Source: Serratia liquefaciens (GTDB lineage: Bacteria; Pseudomonadota; Gammaproteobacteria; Enterobacterales; Enterobacteriaceae). Taken from it: DNA of 64,000 nt. The notes beneath the pieces are model-generated. The model worked only from the letters and a program-made list of their open reading frames with translations, made no database searches and was not told where the DNA came from. Made by a program: the position numbers and the translations under genes. Of the stretch, positions 1 to 10,163 are shown in pieces. Numbering within the stretch: position 1 is the stretch's first letter; each line of letters starts with the position of its first letter. Where the stretch lies: NCBI GenBank assembly GCA_012719855.1, contig JAAXZN010000054.1, positions 62,001-126,000 of the forward strand, in the 5' to 3' direction.

Positions 1-19
1 TGATGAAAACCCCATAAAT

Positions 20-35
20 TGTGATGTTCATCACA
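20..35. promoter_or_regulatory. CRP-binding site, perfect consensus
   Basis: The 16-mer TGTGATGTTCATCACA fits the CRP consensus TGTGA-N6-TCACA at all ten defined positions and is a near-perfect palindrome. It is centred about 85 bases before the start codon of the LacI-type regulator gene, so cAMP-CRP probably controls that gene and/or a divergent gene beyond the left edge. The site is seen directly; the regulation is inferred. Confidence 0.8.
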
Positions 36-112
36 CTTTATTTAGCGAGATTACACAGACAAAGGTTAATCGATATACCTTGATGCAAGAGCCAGTATCG
101 ACAGGAGATAAA

Positions 113-1138
113 ATGAGCACCATAACCTTGGCGGATGTCGCCGCATACGCAAAAGTCTCCACCGCCACGGTTTCGATGGTATTGCGCAACCGTGGCCGTA
201 TTTCGGATGAAACACGCAAGCGTGTACTGAGCGCCATCGATCATCTGGGCTACGTTTATAATCAGACTGCGGCAAACCTGCGCAATCGCAGCAGCAACCA
301 GGTCGGCCTGCTGCTGCACGATATCACCAACCCCTTTTATGCCGAGATGACCGCCGGGCTGAGCCAGGAAATGGAGCGTCATCAACTGATGCTGTTTCTG
401 GCCAACAGCGAAGAGTCGGCCGACAGGCAGCAAAAATTTGTCGACTCGCTGCTGCAAAACAGTGCCAGCGGCATGGTGCTGTGCGCCGCACGCCAGACGC
501 CGAGCCTGTTTTTTGAAACGCTGAAACGCCGTAAGATCCCGGCCATCATGGTGGTCAGGCCGGTGGCCGATGCGCACTTTGACTTTGTCGGCACCGATAA
601 CTTCCTCGGCACGCAGTTGGCAACCCAGCATCTGTTGGATCTCGGTCACCGCAATATCGCTTTCATCGGGGGCTCCATCAACTCCACCACCCGCGCGCAG
701 CGATTGGGGGGTTACACCAGCAAACTGCTGGAACGGGGCATTATGGTCAAGGGAGAATGGATCGTGGACAGCGAAGCCAGCCAAAGCTCCGGCGCCAAGG
801 CCGCGGAACAGTTGTTGATGGCCCGTCCGGAAATCACGGCGGCATTATGCTATCAGGACATTGTCGCGTTGGGCGTTATGCAGACATTACGCAAACTCGA
901 CCGCCAGATTGGCCGTGATTTCGCGCTGATAGGGTTTGATGATATTACCGAAGCGTCATTGGTGCAGCCGGGTTTGACCACCGTATCGGTGGCCTCACGC
1001 GAGATCGGCCGCAAAGCGGGGGAACTGCTGTATAGCCGTATTCAGGGCAATGATGAACCGCCAAAACGCATCATCCTGCCGCCTTCGTTGGTGATCCGTC
1101 AATCCTGCGGCTTTGCCGATCAATCTACGCCGGCCTGA
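113..1138 (+). CDS. LacI/GalR-family transcriptional regulator (MalI-like)
   Basis: A 341-residue sugar-responsive repressor. Residues 3-22 (TLADVAAYAKVSTATVSMVL) form the LacI helix-turn-helix, followed by the hinge helix near residue 50 and a periplasmic-binding-protein-like effector domain from about 60 to 335. Sequence resemblance to E. coli MalI is noticeable around the operator-recognition helix and the start of the effector domain, but the effector cannot be read from sequence. ATG 113 is preferred over the in-frame TTG at 80 and ATG at 83 because AGGAG lies at 103-107 and the LacI fold begins right after it. No sugar transport or catabolic gene lies to its right, so its targets are probably to the left of the window or elsewhere. 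A perfect CRP site lies upstream. Confidence 0.9.
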   Translation: MSTITLADVAAYAKVSTATVSMVLRNRGRISDETRKRVLSAIDHLGYVYNQTAANLRNRSSNQVGLLLHDITNPFYAEMTAGLSQEMERHQLMLFLANSEESADRQQKFVDSLLQNSASGMVLCAARQTPSLFFETLKRRKIPAIMVVRPVADAHFDFVGTDNFLGTQLATQHLLDLGHRNIAFIGGSINSTTRAQRLGGYTSKLLERGIMVKGEWIVDSEASQSSGAKAAEQLLMARPEITAALCYQDIVALGVMQTLRKLDRQIGRDFALIGFDDITEASLVQPGLTTVSVASREIGRKAGELLYSRIQGNDEPPKRIILPPSLVIRQSCGFADQSTPA

Positions 1139-1154
1139 TGCCGGCGTAGTACCT

Positions 1155-1937
1155 TTAACCGACCTGTACCGACAGCATACTCAGTGCGCTCATCTCGATA
1201 CCCTCCACCGGCAGGGTTATCGCCTCTTTGCCGTCCCAACTGCCCAGTACGTATAACAGCGGCAGGTAGTGTTCCGGCGTAGGGTTAGACAGCGCCGCGC
1301 CTTCATGCTGCATAAAATTGACCAGCGGGTGGTTATCCCCCTGATAATTCAGGTTATCACGCACAAACCGATCAAACGACGTTGCCCACGGATAAGGGGT
1401 AGCGTCACCCTGCCATTTCACCATCCGCAGGTTATGCACCACGTTGCCGCTGGCGACGATCATCACCCCCTGGTCACGCAGCACCGCCAGTTTACGGCCC
1501 AGTTCATAATGGTATTCCGCCGGTTTGGTTCCGTCGATGCTGAGCTGCACGATGGGAATATCCGCCTCAGGATACATTTTAATCAACACGCCCCAGGTGC
1601 CATGATCCAAGCCCCATTCACTGTCGTCTGCCGTGACGGCGATCGGCGCCAACACTTGCTGGATCTGCGCCGCCAGCTCAGGGGAGCCGGGCGCCGGATA
1701 CCGGGTATCGAACAGCGCCTGCGGGAAGCCGCCAAAGTCATGAATGGTTTTTGGGTTTTCCATCGCGGTCACTGCGGTGCCACGAGTGTACCAGTGAGCG
1801 GAAACGGCAATGATGGCCTTCGGGCGCGGCAGCGTTTCACCCAGATGACGCCAGGCCTGGGTATAGCGGTTTTCTTCCAGCGCGTTCATCGGACTACCGT
1901 GGCCGAGAAAAAGTGCAGGCATACGAGAGCTGTTCAT
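1155..1937 (-). CDS. ygiD: 4,5-DOPA-extradiol-dioxygenase-type protein YgiD
   Basis: A 260-residue member of the class III (LigB-type) extradiol dioxygenases, zinc/iron enzymes that open catechol rings such as L-DOPA. Conserved metal-site histidines are visible: H13 in the FLGHGSP motif, H48 in VSAHW and H168 in ASGNVVHNL, with H112 in the GLDHG motif. Length and sequence closely match E. coli YgiD. ATG 1937 is chosen because AAGGA lies just upstream and homologues begin here; a longer frame to 2075 has no such support. The gene converges on the LacI-type regulator with a 16-base gap and diverges from zupT, as in E. coli. The physiological substrate in bacteria is uncertain. Confidence 0.92.
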   Translation of the reverse strand: MNSSRMPALFLGHGSPMNALEENRYTQAWRHLGETLPRPKAIIAVSAHWYTRGTAVTAMENPKTIHDFGGFPQALFDTRYPAPGSPELAAQIQQVLAPIAVTADDSEWGLDHGTWGVLIKMYPEADIPIVQLSIDGTKPAEYHYELGRKLAVLRDQGVMIVASGNVVHNLRMVKWQGDATPYPWATSFDRFVRDNLNYQGDNHPLVNFMQHEGAALSNPTPEHYLPLLYVLGSWDGKEAITLPVEGIEMSALSMLSVQVG

Positions 1938-2143
1938 ACAAGATCCTTGGTCAGTCGCAAACATGATGGGGACTAGACTACGCCGTTTGCCACGGCGACA
2001 CAGCCGGATAACCGTGATGATGATCTTCAATAAATTTGAACGGTTAAAACGATAGAAACAATCAGCCAAATCCACTCGATTTATGCCTTTACTCTGTTAG
2101 TATCAGAAAATAAACGATAATTTCAGCATACAAGGAGACGACC

Positions 2144-2911
2144 ATGTCCGTACCTCTGCTCCTGACCTTGCTGGCCGGCGGTGCCACCTTTGTCGGCGCC
2201 CTGTTCGGCATTATTGGCCAGAAGCCTTCCAACCGAATGCTGGCTTTTGCTCTCGGGTTTGCCGCCGGGATTATGTTGCTGATATCGCTGATGGAAATGC
2301 TGCCCGCGGCGCTGCACACCGTCGGCATGTCGCCCATGCTGGGTTACGGCATGTTCATGCTTGGGCTGCTGGGCTATTTCGCGCTGGACCGCATGCTGCC
2401 GCACCAGCACCCGCAGGACCTGATGCAGCAGCCGCTCAAGCCGCACAACCTGAAGCGCACCGCCGTGCTGCTGACGCTGGGCATCAGTCTGCACAACTTC
2501 CCGGAAGGTATCGCCACCTTCGTCACCGCCAGCGCCGATCTGGAACTGGGCATGGGGATAGCGTTGGCCGTGGCTATCCACAATATTCCTGAAGGTCTGG
2601 CGGTGGCCGGGCCGGTGTATGCCGCAACCGGCTCCAAGACCAAAGCCCTGCTGTGGTCCGGTATTTCCGGCATGGCAGAGATTCTCGGCGGCGTGTTGGC
2701 GTTCCTGCTGCTTGGACCGATGATTTCGCCGGTGGTGATGGCGTCGATTATGGCGGCGGTTGCCGGCATCATGGTGGCGCTGTCGGTTGATGAACTGATG
2801 CCGTTGGCCAAAGAAATCGATCCGCACAATAACCCGAGCTACGGCGTGCTGTGTGGGATGGCGGTGATGGGATTCAGCCTGACGCTGTTGCAAAGCGGCG
2901 GCATAGGTTAA
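2144..2911 (+). CDS. zupT: Zinc transporter ZupT (ZIP family)
   Basis: A 255-residue inner-membrane importer of zinc and other divalent metals. About eight hydrophobic segments are visible, and the ZIP metal-binding signatures are intact: H117-N118-F-P-E121 in the fourth transmembrane helix and H146-N147-I-P-E150 in the fifth. A strong Shine-Dalgarno (AAGGAG, about 2131-2136) precedes ATG 2144. The gene lies between ygiD and ribB as in E. coli and ends at a strong hairpin that also serves ribB coming from the other side. No clear metal-responsive operator was recognised upstream. Confidence 0.95.
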   Translation: MSVPLLLTLLAGGATFVGALFGIIGQKPSNRMLAFALGFAAGIMLLISLMEMLPAALHTVGMSPMLGYGMFMLGLLGYFALDRMLPHQHPQDLMQQPLKPHNLKRTAVLLTLGISLHNFPEGIATFVTASADLELGMGIALAVAIHNIPEGLAVAGPVYAATGSKTKALLWSGISGMAEILGGVLAFLLLGPMISPVVMASIMAAVAGIMVALSVDELMPLAKEIDPHNNPSYGVLCGMAVMGFSLTLLQSGGIG

Positions 2912-2925
2912 CGATTTTCCGCCAC

Positions 2926-2953
2926 AAAAAAAGCCGCATTACGCGGCTTTTTT
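2926..2953. terminator. Bidirectional terminator between zupT and ribB
   Basis: Stem GCCGC (2933-2937), loop ATTAC, stem GCGGC (2943-2947), flanked by an A-run on the left and a T-run on the right, so the hairpin has a T tail in both directions. It sits between the convergent ends of zupT and ribB. Confidence 0.85.
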
Positions 2954-2976
2954 ATCGTCAGAAAGTCAGTCCGTTA

Positions 2977-3630
2977 TCAGCTGGCTTTCTTTTCGTGAGC
3001 CTGGCGGTAAGCCACCAGATCTTCGATGGTCAATACGGTCATATCATGCTGTTTGGCAAACACGATCACTTCCGGCGCGTGCGCCATGCTGCCATCGTCG
3101 TTAGTCAGTTCACACAGTACACCGGCAGGTTTGAAACCGGCCATAGAGACCAGATCGATAGTCGCTTCAGTGTGACCACGACGGCTCAGCACACCACCCG
3201 GCTGCGCACGCAGCGGGAACACGTGCCCAGGACGGTTCAAATCGCTTGGCTTGGCGTTATCGGCCACGGCCGCACGAATAGTGGTCAGACGATCGGAAGC
3301 GGAAACGCCGGTGGTCACGCCCTGCGCCGCTTCGATAGTCACGGTGAAGGCCGTCTGGAACTGGCTGGAGTTGTTGGTCACCATCATCGGCAGTTCAAGC
3401 TGCTGACGACGTTCTTCGGTGAGACACAGACACACAATGCCGCTGCCATGGCGAATGGTCAGCGCCATCTGCTCAACGGTCATGGTTTCTGCGGCGAAGA
3501 TCATATCACCTTCGTTTTCACGATTTTCATCATCGAGCACCATTACACCGCGGCCATTGCGCAATGCTTCAATAGCTCGCTCTACGCGTTCTACCGGCGT
3601 GCCGAAATCTGAAAGTAGGGTCTGATTCAT
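2977..3630 (-). CDS. ribB: 3,4-dihydroxy-2-butanone-4-phosphate synthase RibB
   Basis: Converts ribulose 5-phosphate to 3,4-dihydroxy-2-butanone 4-phosphate, the four-carbon precursor of riboflavin. The protein is 217 residues, the same as E. coli RibB. The acidic metal-binding motif [10 protein letters not shown] is present near residue 33, and a second conserved segment (RRGHTEA) near residue 150 supplies the other active-site residues. Start ATG 3630 ([10 protein letters not shown]) is chosen over an in-frame start five codons upstream because GAGG precedes it and it matches E. coli. The gene stands alone, transcribed leftwards, under an FMN riboswitch at 3741-3901. Confidence 0.97.
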   Translation of the reverse strand: MNQTLLSDFGTPVERVERAIEALRNGRGVMVLDDENRENEGDMIFAAETMTVEQMALTIRHGSGIVCLCLTEERRQQLELPMMVTNNSSQFQTAFTVTIEAAQGVTTGVSASDRLTTIRAAVADNAKPSDLNRPGHVFPLRAQPGGVLSRRGHTEATIDLVSMAGFKPAGVLCELTNDDGSMAHAPEVIVFAKQHDMTVLTIEDLVAYRQAHEKKAS

Positions 3631-3740
3631 GGTAAAAAACCTCATTAAAAAATTATGGATTACCAGAACCAGGGCGATCTTGAGGAGTAGCTAGCAATAG
3701 CTAAAAAAATAACGCAAGCGGGCGCAAACCCGGCAGATAC

Positions 3741-3901
3741 CGTTACTCTCTCCCATCCGGACTATAACCGTCGGCCCCGGAATTACACCGGATCTGCTGA
3801 CCTCTAACCAAACTGCAAGAGACTGGCTGAGCGCTCGCGGGCTTTCACCGTAAAAGGTGATTTACCGCCGGTGGGGACTTGCACCCCGCCCTGAGAATAA
3901 G
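3741..3901 (-). ncRNA. FMN riboswitch (RFN element) of ribB
   Basis: Read on the minus strand the element opens with CTTATTCTCAGGGCGGGGTG, continues with CAAGTCCCCACCGGCGGTAA and closes with GTCCGGATGGGAGAGAGTAA; all are hallmark conserved blocks of the RFN aptamer. It ends about 110 bases before the ribB start codon, so FMN binding should switch ribB expression off. The rest of the 417-base gap between ribB and ubiK holds the short ribB leader and the ubiK promoter region. Confidence 0.95.
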
Positions 3902-4047
3902 CGTTTCGACTATAGCGCTAATGATTAATCAGGGCAATTGGCAAAAGCACAATTCGGCCAATCACAGGGAATGCGGTTATTAGTTTATCCGGCGGGCAAC
4001 TCGCATTACACTAGGCGACAGCTATTAAACTCTGAAAGGGATACGCC

Positions 4048-4326
4048 ATGATTGACCCGAAAAAAATTGAACAGATCGCACGCCAGGTGCATGAATCCAT
4101 GCCTAAAGGCGTACGTGAATTCGGGGAAGACGTTGAGAAGAAAATCCGTCAGGTGCTGCAGTCGCAGCTAACCCGTTTGGATTTGGTCAACCGCGAAGAG
4201 TTCGACGTACAGACACAGGTGCTGCTGCGCACCCGTGAAAAGCTGGCGTTGCTGGAACAGCGCATGAACGAGTTGGAAAGCAAGCTGAACTCAGCACCAG
4301 CCACGCAACAGCCAGACGCAGAATAG
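4048..4326 (+). CDS. ubiK: Ubiquinone biosynthesis accessory factor UbiK
   Basis: A 92-residue protein of the YqiC/BMFP family that helps the Ubi enzyme complex make ubiquinone under aerobic conditions, acting with UbiJ at the membrane. The N-terminal part is amphipathic; from about residue 55 the sequence ([20 protein letters not shown]) is a clear coiled coil through which the family trimerises. The C-terminal tail is low in complexity. An AAGGG ribosome-binding site precedes ATG 4048. It lies next to ribB as in E. coli. Confidence 0.93.
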   Translation: MIDPKKIEQIARQVHESMPKGVREFGEDVEKKIRQVLQSQLTRLDLVNREEFDVQTQVLLRTREKLALLEQRMNELESKLNSAPATQQPDAE

Positions 4327-4333
4327 TTATCGC

Positions 4334-4357
4334 TAAGGGCGCGGCACCGCGCCCTTA
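4334..4357. terminator. Perfect GC-rich hairpin between ubiK and yjeH
   Basis: An 11-base perfect inverted repeat, TAAGGGCGCGG / CCGCGCCCTTA, lies between the convergent ends of ubiK and yjeH and includes the yjeH stop codon. It has no long T-run on either side, so it may be an inefficient intrinsic terminator or an mRNA 3'-end stabiliser. Confidence 0.55.
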
Positions 4358-5632
4358 CTGCCGTTTTAGCGCCGCCTTCGGCCTGCGCGGCAACACCAGC
4401 CAAATCAACGCGAACATCCCCAGCGCATACAGGCTTTTCCAGCCGATAATGACCATCAGCAGCAAACACAGCACCAGCCCTACCGCCGCCATTAGCCGCG
4501 AACGTCCGTGCAAAATTCGACAGCCCGCCAGCATACACAGCAGATAGATCAGCACGAAGATGCCATTGGCATACACCAACAGCATATCCAGCGGCAGCCT
4601 CAAGGTATAAATCAACAGGGTGAACAACAGGCAACAACCCACCACCGCGCTTAATGCATTGACCGGTGCCTGTCCGGCGGACAGCTTAGCCAACGCGCTG
4701 GCTGGCCGATTCTGCGCCTGCGACCACACCAGCCGGGCGAAGCTTTGGGTATAGATATTCACGCTGGCAAAGCAGGCCAGGTAACCAATGACGCAGGCTA
4801 CCCACAACGCATGTTGCCCAAACAATTGCACCACGATGCCCGGCAATGACGCAGCCGCCGCCTGATGTTCACCGTACGCGTGAAAGTGCAATACCGCCAC
4901 GGTACAACCCCAGTACACCGCCCCGGCGACCAGCAGGCCAAACAGCAGGGCACGCGGGAAGTCGCGCTCCGGGTTACGAAACTCGGTTGCCAGATGCGCA
5001 AAGGCTTCCAAACCGACAAAGCACCAGAACATCACCGCCAGCGCGTGGAACAAATTAGGGGGAGATACTTCGTCGAGTGCTGGCCAGGGGATTTGAGCAG
5101 GAGAGATGCCGCCACGCCACCAAATTGCGGCGACCAGCGCCACCACCAGCATGGCGATCAGCGTTTGAATATTGGCGCTGGAACCGGCGCTGCGCGTGCC
5201 CAGCAGCCAAATCACCATCAGCGTGGCTATTTGCACCAGCAGCAGGCCATTAGCGTTCCAGCCGAACGCGGCCTGCCAAAAACCGGCGGCAATCTGTAAT
5301 GCCGCAGGCAGGCCCACCGGGATCACCGACAAAAACAGCCAGCCGGTCACTTTCGCCATACGCGGGCCAAAAGCCAGACCGACAAAATGCGCGGCGCCAC
5401 CGGCGCTGGGGAAATGCCGGCCCAGAGCCGCAAAAGCGATGGCAATCGGAAACACCAGCGCAATCAATACCGGCCAGGCCCATAGGCTATCGCCCTGAGC
5501 CACCTGGGCCGCCAGTGCAGGAACGGCGAACACCCCCGTTCCAAGCAATGAAGTGGACAATAGCCCAACGCCCTGCGCCAAACTCAGTTCCTGCTTCAGT
5601 CCACTCACTGCCACCGCCGTTTTATCCGCCAT
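4355..5632 (-). CDS. yjeH: L-methionine/branched-chain amino acid exporter YjeH
   Basis: An APC-superfamily inner-membrane transporter; the E. coli homologue exports methionine and branched-chain amino acids. The 425-residue product has about twelve hydrophobic segments, with the conserved N-terminal GLLSTSLLGTGVFAVPALAA segment and the MFWCFVGLEAFAHLATEF segment mid-protein closely matching E. coli YjeH. The start is uncertain: ATG 5632 gives eight extra residues, whereas GTG 5608 gives MSGLKQE as in E. coli. Neither has a strong Shine-Dalgarno. The ERIC repeat begins at the ATG, so the upstream sequence was supplied or displaced by the repeat. The gene is co-directional with hldE. Confidence 0.88.
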   Translation of the reverse strand: MADKTAVAVSGLKQELSLAQGVGLLSTSLLGTGVFAVPALAAQVAQGDSLWAWPVLIALVFPIAIAFAALGRHFPSAGGAAHFVGLAFGPRMAKVTGWLFLSVIPVGLPAALQIAAGFWQAAFGWNANGLLLVQIATLMVIWLLGTRSAGSSANIQTLIAMLVVALVAAIWWRGGISPAQIPWPALDEVSPPNLFHALAVMFWCFVGLEAFAHLATEFRNPERDFPRALLFGLLVAGAVYWGCTVAVLHFHAYGEHQAAAASLPGIVVQLFGQHALWVACVIGYLACFASVNIYTQSFARLVWSQAQNRPASALAKLSAGQAPVNALSAVVGCCLLFTLLIYTLRLPLDMLLVYANGIFVLIYLLCMLAGCRILHGRSRLMAAVGLVLCLLLMVIIGWKSLYALGMFALIWLVLPRRPKAALKRQ

Positions 5633-5740
5633 ACTTCAAGTTGCATCCGCGTTCGCGGCTCTTGCTCACCCGGATCGCTGACTCATGTAAGCTCATCGGG
5701 AGTTGCTCGATTGCCGCCTTGATGCAACTCGAATTATTTA
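5631..5740. repeat. ERIC (intergenic repeat unit) element
   Basis: About 110 bases with imperfect dyad symmetry: one end reads ACTTCAAGTTGCATC and the other GATGCAACTCGAATTATT. The centre contains ATGTAAGCTCATCGGGA, a near match to the conserved ERIC core ATGTAAGCTCCTGGGGA, and CTCACCCGGATCGCTGACTCA, resembling the opposite core arm. It fills most of the gap between hldE and yjeH and runs into the yjeH start codon. Confidence 0.85.
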
Positions 5741-5756
5741 GGCTAAAAAGAGTCTG

Positions 5757-7187
5757 TTAGCCACGCCCGTCTTTGATTGCCTTGATAATATTGGTGGTCG
5801 ACAGGCCGTCTTCAAAGTTCAGCACCTTGACGTCGCCGCCGTTGGCCCATACCTCGGCGCTGCCGGCAATCTCTTCCGGCTTATAGTCGCCGCCTTTCAC
5901 CAGCAGATCCGGCAGGATATCGGCGATCAGGCGTTGCGGCGTGTCTTCTTCGAATGCCACGACCCAATCCACCGCCTCCAACGCACCCAGTACGATCATG
6001 CGGTTTTCCAGCGCGTTGACCGGACGGGTCTCGCCTTTCAGGCGCTTGGTGGAAGCGTCGCTGTTGACCGCCACAATCAGGCGATCGCCCAGTTTGCGGG
6101 CATTCGCCAGATAGGAAACGTGACCGGCATGCAGAATGTCGAAGATGCCGTTGGTCATCACCACTTTTTCACCGCGCTGACGAGCTTGCGCTACGGCGGT
6201 TTTCAACTGGGCTTCGGTCATGACGCCAAAGCCGGTTTCGGCACGGCCACGCACCGCGTTTTCCAGTTCGATCGGAGAAACGGTCGAGGTCCCCAGCTTG
6301 CCCACCACCACGCCGGCAGCGGCATTGGCCAGGAAACAGGACTCTTCCAGCGTGTTGCCGGCAGCCAAAGCGGCGGCCAGCACGCCAATCACGGTATCGC
6401 CGGCACCGGTAACGTCGAACACTTCCTGCGCCAGGGTAGGCAGGTGCAGCGGCGGTAAGCCCGGTTGCAGCAGCGTCATGCCGTGCTCGGAACGGGTGAC
6501 CAGCAGCGCGGAAAGCTCAAAGTCCGCCACCAGCTTCATGCCGCGTTCGACCAGTTCGGTTTCGTCCTTGCAGTGGCCTACCACAGCTTCGAATTCGGAC
6601 AGGTTTGGCGTCAGCAGCGTCGCGCCACGATAACGCTCAAAATCGGAGCCCTTTGGATCGATCAGCACCGGCACCTTGGCGGCCCGCGCCAGTTGGATCA
6701 TGCTCTGCACCTGGCTCAGCGCGCCTTTGGCGTAGTCAGACAGCACCAGCGCACCAATTTGCGGCAATGCCTGCTGGATGCGTTCCAGCATGGGCTGCGA
6801 ATCGACGTTGGAGAACCCTTCTTCGAAATCGAGACGGATCAGCTGCTGATTGCGCGACAGCACGCGCAGCTTGGTGATGGTCGGATGTGTCGGTACCGAA
6901 ACGAAATCACAGCGCACGTTCACTTCATTCAGCTTGGCGCTTAGCGCACGCGCCGCGTCATCAATACCGGTCAAGCCCACCAGGCGAGAGTTGGCGCCCA
7001 GTGACGCGATGTTCATCGCCACGTTTGCCGCACCGCCAGGACGCTCTTCAATGGTTTCAACCTTGACCACCGGCACCGGCGCTTCCGGTGAAATACGGCT
7101 GGTCGGCCCATACCAATAGCGATCCAACATGACGTCACCCACCACCAATACCCCGGCGCGGCGAAAATCAGGCAGTGTAACTTTCAT
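5757..7187 (-). CDS. hldE: Bifunctional heptose kinase/adenylyltransferase HldE
   Basis: Makes ADP-heptose for the inner core of lipopolysaccharide in the cytoplasm: the N-terminal domain phosphorylates heptose 7-phosphate at C1 and the C-terminal domain adenylylates the heptose 1-phosphate. The ribokinase-type domain (about 1-320) has the GG motif at 51-52 and the catalytic GAGDT at 261-265. The nucleotidyltransferase domain (about 343-476) has TNGIFD at 345-350 and HAGH at 353-356. At 476 residues it is full length. It is followed leftwards by yjeH across the ERIC element and preceded by glnE with a 93-base gap. Confidence 0.97.
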   Translation of the reverse strand: MKVTLPDFRRAGVLVVGDVMLDRYWYGPTSRISPEAPVPVVKVETIEERPGGAANVAMNIASLGANSRLVGLTGIDDAARALSAKLNEVNVRCDFVSVPTHPTITKLRVLSRNQQLIRLDFEEGFSNVDSQPMLERIQQALPQIGALVLSDYAKGALSQVQSMIQLARAAKVPVLIDPKGSDFERYRGATLLTPNLSEFEAVVGHCKDETELVERGMKLVADFELSALLVTRSEHGMTLLQPGLPPLHLPTLAQEVFDVTGAGDTVIGVLAAALAAGNTLEESCFLANAAAGVVVGKLGTSTVSPIELENAVRGRAETGFGVMTEAQLKTAVAQARQRGEKVVMTNGIFDILHAGHVSYLANARKLGDRLIVAVNSDASTKRLKGETRPVNALENRMIVLGALEAVDWVVAFEEDTPQRLIADILPDLLVKGGDYKPEEIAGSAEVWANGGDVKVLNFEDGLSTTNIIKAIKDGRG

Positions 7188-7280
7188 CCGATAACTCCAA
7201 AAAAGTACAAAATTTTAGTGGCGCAGATATTACCACAGACGTCTGTAATAGCTGCAAAACGTATTGCGCAACCGGCCTGC

Positions 7281-10118
7281 CTAGCCCAGCCACTTCGCCC
7301 AACTGGTGCGGACTTGCTCACGCTCGGCGGCGAACTGCCCCTTGGCGACCTTGCCGGAATGCTCCTGCAACGCCAGGTGGTGAATTTCATCGCGCATGGT
7401 GACGTAGGCCTGAGTGAGCGCCTGCGCCTCTTCTTCCGGCATGATGCCGTAATTGGCCATCAGCTCGAAAATGCGCACGTTATCCGACCAACGCGTCAGA
7501 CGGGGCTCGGTGCTTGCATAGCCTAGGACCAGATACTGGGCAATAAATTCGATATCGGTGATCCCGCCTTCGTCGGCTTTGATATCAAAGAGTTCACGCT
7601 GCTTGTTGCCGAGGTGATTACGCATTTTCTCACGCATCTCGCGTACCTCCAGCTGCAGCGTTTCGCCGTCGCGGGGTTTGCACAGAATCTCACGGCGGAT
7701 CACGTCAAACTGCTGATGCAGCGCCGGATCGCCATGTACGATACGCGCCCGCACCAGTGCCTGATGCTCCCAGGTCCAGGCCTCGTTCTGCTGATAATCG
7801 GCAAAGGCTTCAACCGTGCTGACCAACATGCCTGCCGCGCCCGAAGGCCGCAGACGAGCGTCCACCTCGTACAAAATGCCGGAGGAGGTGCGGGTACTGA
7901 ACAGGTGCATGACGCGCTGCGCCAAACGCAGATAAAACTGACGGCCGTCGATGCAGCGATCGCCGTCGGTCATCACGTCCGGCGGACAATCCAGGATAAA
8001 CACCAGATCAAGATCGGAGCTGTAACCCAGCTCCCAACCGCCCAGTTTTCCGTAGCCAATCACGGCAAAACCGCGCCCTTCCCGCTCCTGCAAATGGGTC
8101 GGCTGGCCATAGCGCGCCACCATGTCGTTCCACGCTTGCTGTACCACCGCATCGATAATGGCTTCCGCCAGATAGGTGAGGTGATCGCTTACTTTCATCA
8201 CCGGCAGCGCGCCGGAAATATCCCCGGCGGCGATACGCAACTGCTGGGCCTGTTTAAACTGACGCAGCGCCTCAAGCTTCTGTTCTTCGTCGTCTTCCGG
8301 TACCCGCAACAGGTACTGGCGCAGTTCGCTGCGGTAAGCATCCGGCGCCACAGGCTGATACAGGGTCGCCGGATCCAGCAGTTCGTCCAACAGCAACGGA
8401 TAGCGCGACAGCTGGTTGGCGACCATCGGCGAAGCGGCGCACAGGCGAATCAGATGGCTGAGCGCCGCATGGTATTCCACCAGCAGCTCAAGGTAGGTGG
8501 TGCGCGTCACGATGCTCAACAGCAGTTGGGTCAACCGCAGCAGCGCAGTTGGCGCATCCTGACGCGGACAGACTTCCGCCAGCAGACGCGGCATCAGTTG
8601 ATCAAGCACATCGCGACCGCGCGGGCCGATGGTGCGTTTGTCGACGTCGTGACGAAACTCGGCGATGGTACGCAACATTTGCCTGCGCGCTTCTTCATCC
8701 AGGTGTGGCGTCAACGGCGCCAGTTCATGTTCTTCCAGCGCGTCCTGCCACAGGCTGTGGTAGTGCTGATAATCGGGATCTTCGCCCACATCGGGGCTAT
8801 CGTCGCCAATCAGGTCGTCAAATACCGCTCTGACCGCCTGCATATGGTTGTCCAACGCTGCCAGCAGCGTCGACCAGTCATCGAACCCCATGCCCCAGGC
8901 CAGACGGGCCTGGTCGAGTTCATCTTGCGGCAGGGTTTGGGTTTGCTGATCGGCAATCGCCTGCAGCAGGTTTTCCAGCCGGCGCAGGAACAAGTAGCTG
9001 GCGCTCATCGCCTGTACCTGCTGCGGCTCCAGCAACCCCAGTTCCCCGACCGCCTGCAGCGTGGGCAGCAGCGATCGCCCCTGCAGCGCCGGCTCTCGCC
9101 CGCCGCGGATCAATTGGAATACCTGGGTGATAAATTCAATTTCGCGGATGCCGCCGGCACCCAGCTTGATGTTGTCTTTCAGCCCACGCCGCCGCACTTC
9201 GCGGGCAATCATGCCTTTCATATTGCGCAGCGACTGGATCACGCTGAAATCGATATAGCGGCGAAAAACGAACGGCCGCAGGGTCTTGCGCAGCTCTTCA
9301 CTGTAGGCGTCGTCCGCACCGCCCATCAGCCGCGCTTTCACCATCGCGTAACGCTCCCAGTCTCGCCCCTGCTCCTGATAATAGTCTTCCAGGGCGGCGA
9401 AGCTCATGACCAGCGGGCCACTGTCGCCGAAGGGCCGCAGCCGCATATCCACGCGGTAGACAAAGCCGTCGATGGTTTGCTGATCCAGCGCCTTGATCAG
9501 CCGCTGCCCCAGGCGCGTAAAGAACTGCGCATTATCCAACTCGCGCCGGCCTCCCTGGGTCTGACCGTTTTCCGGGTAGGCAAAAATCAGGTCGATATCG
9601 GACGAGAAGTTCAACTCGCCGCCGCCCAGTTTCCCCATGCCGAGGATCAGCAACGGCTGGGGTACGCCCTGGGCATTGCACGGGGTGCCCCACTCACGGC
9701 AGCAGGTTTGATACAGCCAGTCGCGAGCGCTGACGATCAGCGTTTCCGCCAACCCGCTCAGCTGCAACAGCGTCTCTTGCGTGCTGCACAGGTTCTGCGC
9801 CTGCGCCCAGGCGATCCTCACCAGCGTCTCGCGGCGGAACAGACGCAACGCGCGCATCAGTTGCGCTTCGTCGCGCACATCTTCCAGCGTGTCTTGCAGC
9901 CAGGCGGCGTAATGTTGCCACTCGTCCGCGACCGGCGGCTGTTTGCGCAACGTCTCCAGCCATTGCGGCTGACTGAGCAACATGTCACAGACAAAATCGC
10001 TCGATGCCAAAACCTGCTGTTCCTGGCTGCTGAGCGCGCAGTCCGCGCCCTGAGTTTCCTGAAAACGCTGCACGATGCCTTGTGCCTGAACCTGTAACCT
10101 GCTCGAGAGTGGCAACAT
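7281..10118 (-). CDS. glnE: Glutamine synthetase adenylyltransferase/adenylyl-removing enzyme GlnE
   Basis: Adds or removes AMP on glutamine synthetase in response to PII and glutamine, tuning nitrogen assimilation. The 945-residue protein (E. coli 946) has two nucleotidyltransferase domains: the deadenylylase near residue 165-185 with [15 protein letters not shown] and the adenylylase near residue 700 with [15 protein letters not shown]. Both keep the SDxD metal ligands, so both activities should be present. A PII-sensing four-helix domain follows each catalytic domain in the family. It is downstream of ygiF with a 45-base gap, suggesting co-transcription. A very long antisense reading frame across it is a codon-bias shadow. 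Confidence 0.97.
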   Translation of the reverse strand: MLPLSSRLQVQAQGIVQRFQETQGADCALSSQEQQVLASSDFVCDMLLSQPQWLETLRKQPPVADEWQHYAAWLQDTLEDVRDEAQLMRALRLFRRETLVRIAWAQAQNLCSTQETLLQLSGLAETLIVSARDWLYQTCCREWGTPCNAQGVPQPLLILGMGKLGGGELNFSSDIDLIFAYPENGQTQGGRRELDNAQFFTRLGQRLIKALDQQTIDGFVYRVDMRLRPFGDSGPLVMSFAALEDYYQEQGRDWERYAMVKARLMGGADDAYSEELRKTLRPFVFRRYIDFSVIQSLRNMKGMIAREVRRRGLKDNIKLGAGGIREIEFITQVFQLIRGGREPALQGRSLLPTLQAVGELGLLEPQQVQAMSASYLFLRRLENLLQAIADQQTQTLPQDELDQARLAWGMGFDDWSTLLAALDNHMQAVRAVFDDLIGDDSPDVGEDPDYQHYHSLWQDALEEHELAPLTPHLDEEARRQMLRTIAEFRHDVDKRTIGPRGRDVLDQLMPRLLAEVCPRQDAPTALLRLTQLLLSIVTRTTYLELLVEYHAALSHLIRLCAASPMVANQLSRYPLLLDELLDPATLYQPVAPDAYRSELRQYLLRVPEDDEEQKLEALRQFKQAQQLRIAAGDISGALPVMKVSDHLTYLAEAIIDAVVQQAWNDMVARYGQPTHLQEREGRGFAVIGYGKLGGWELGYSSDLDLVFILDCPPDVMTDGDRCIDGRQFYLRLAQRVMHLFSTRTSSGILYEVDARLRPSGAAGMLVSTVEAFADYQQNEAWTWEHQALVRARIVHGDPALHQQFDVIRREILCKPRDGETLQLEVREMREKMRNHLGNKQRELFDIKADEGGITDIEFIAQYLVLGYASTEPRLTRWSDNVRIFELMANYGIMPEEEAQALTQAYVTMRDEIHHLALQEHSGKVAKGQFAAEREQVRTSWAKWLG

Positions 10119-10163
10119 AGTGAAGGATCCGTTCTGCGGCCTGCGCCTCGCAGGCCAGCTTTA

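Noticed and set aside
2851-3612. A 253-codon frame opposite ribB
   Set aside because: Overlaps the end of zupT, the terminator and ribB in antisense; it is a codon-bias shadow.
7614-10097. An 827-codon open frame antisense to glnE
   Set aside because: It mirrors glnE codons in a GC-rich gene, has histidine/glutamine-rich nonsense composition and no domain.
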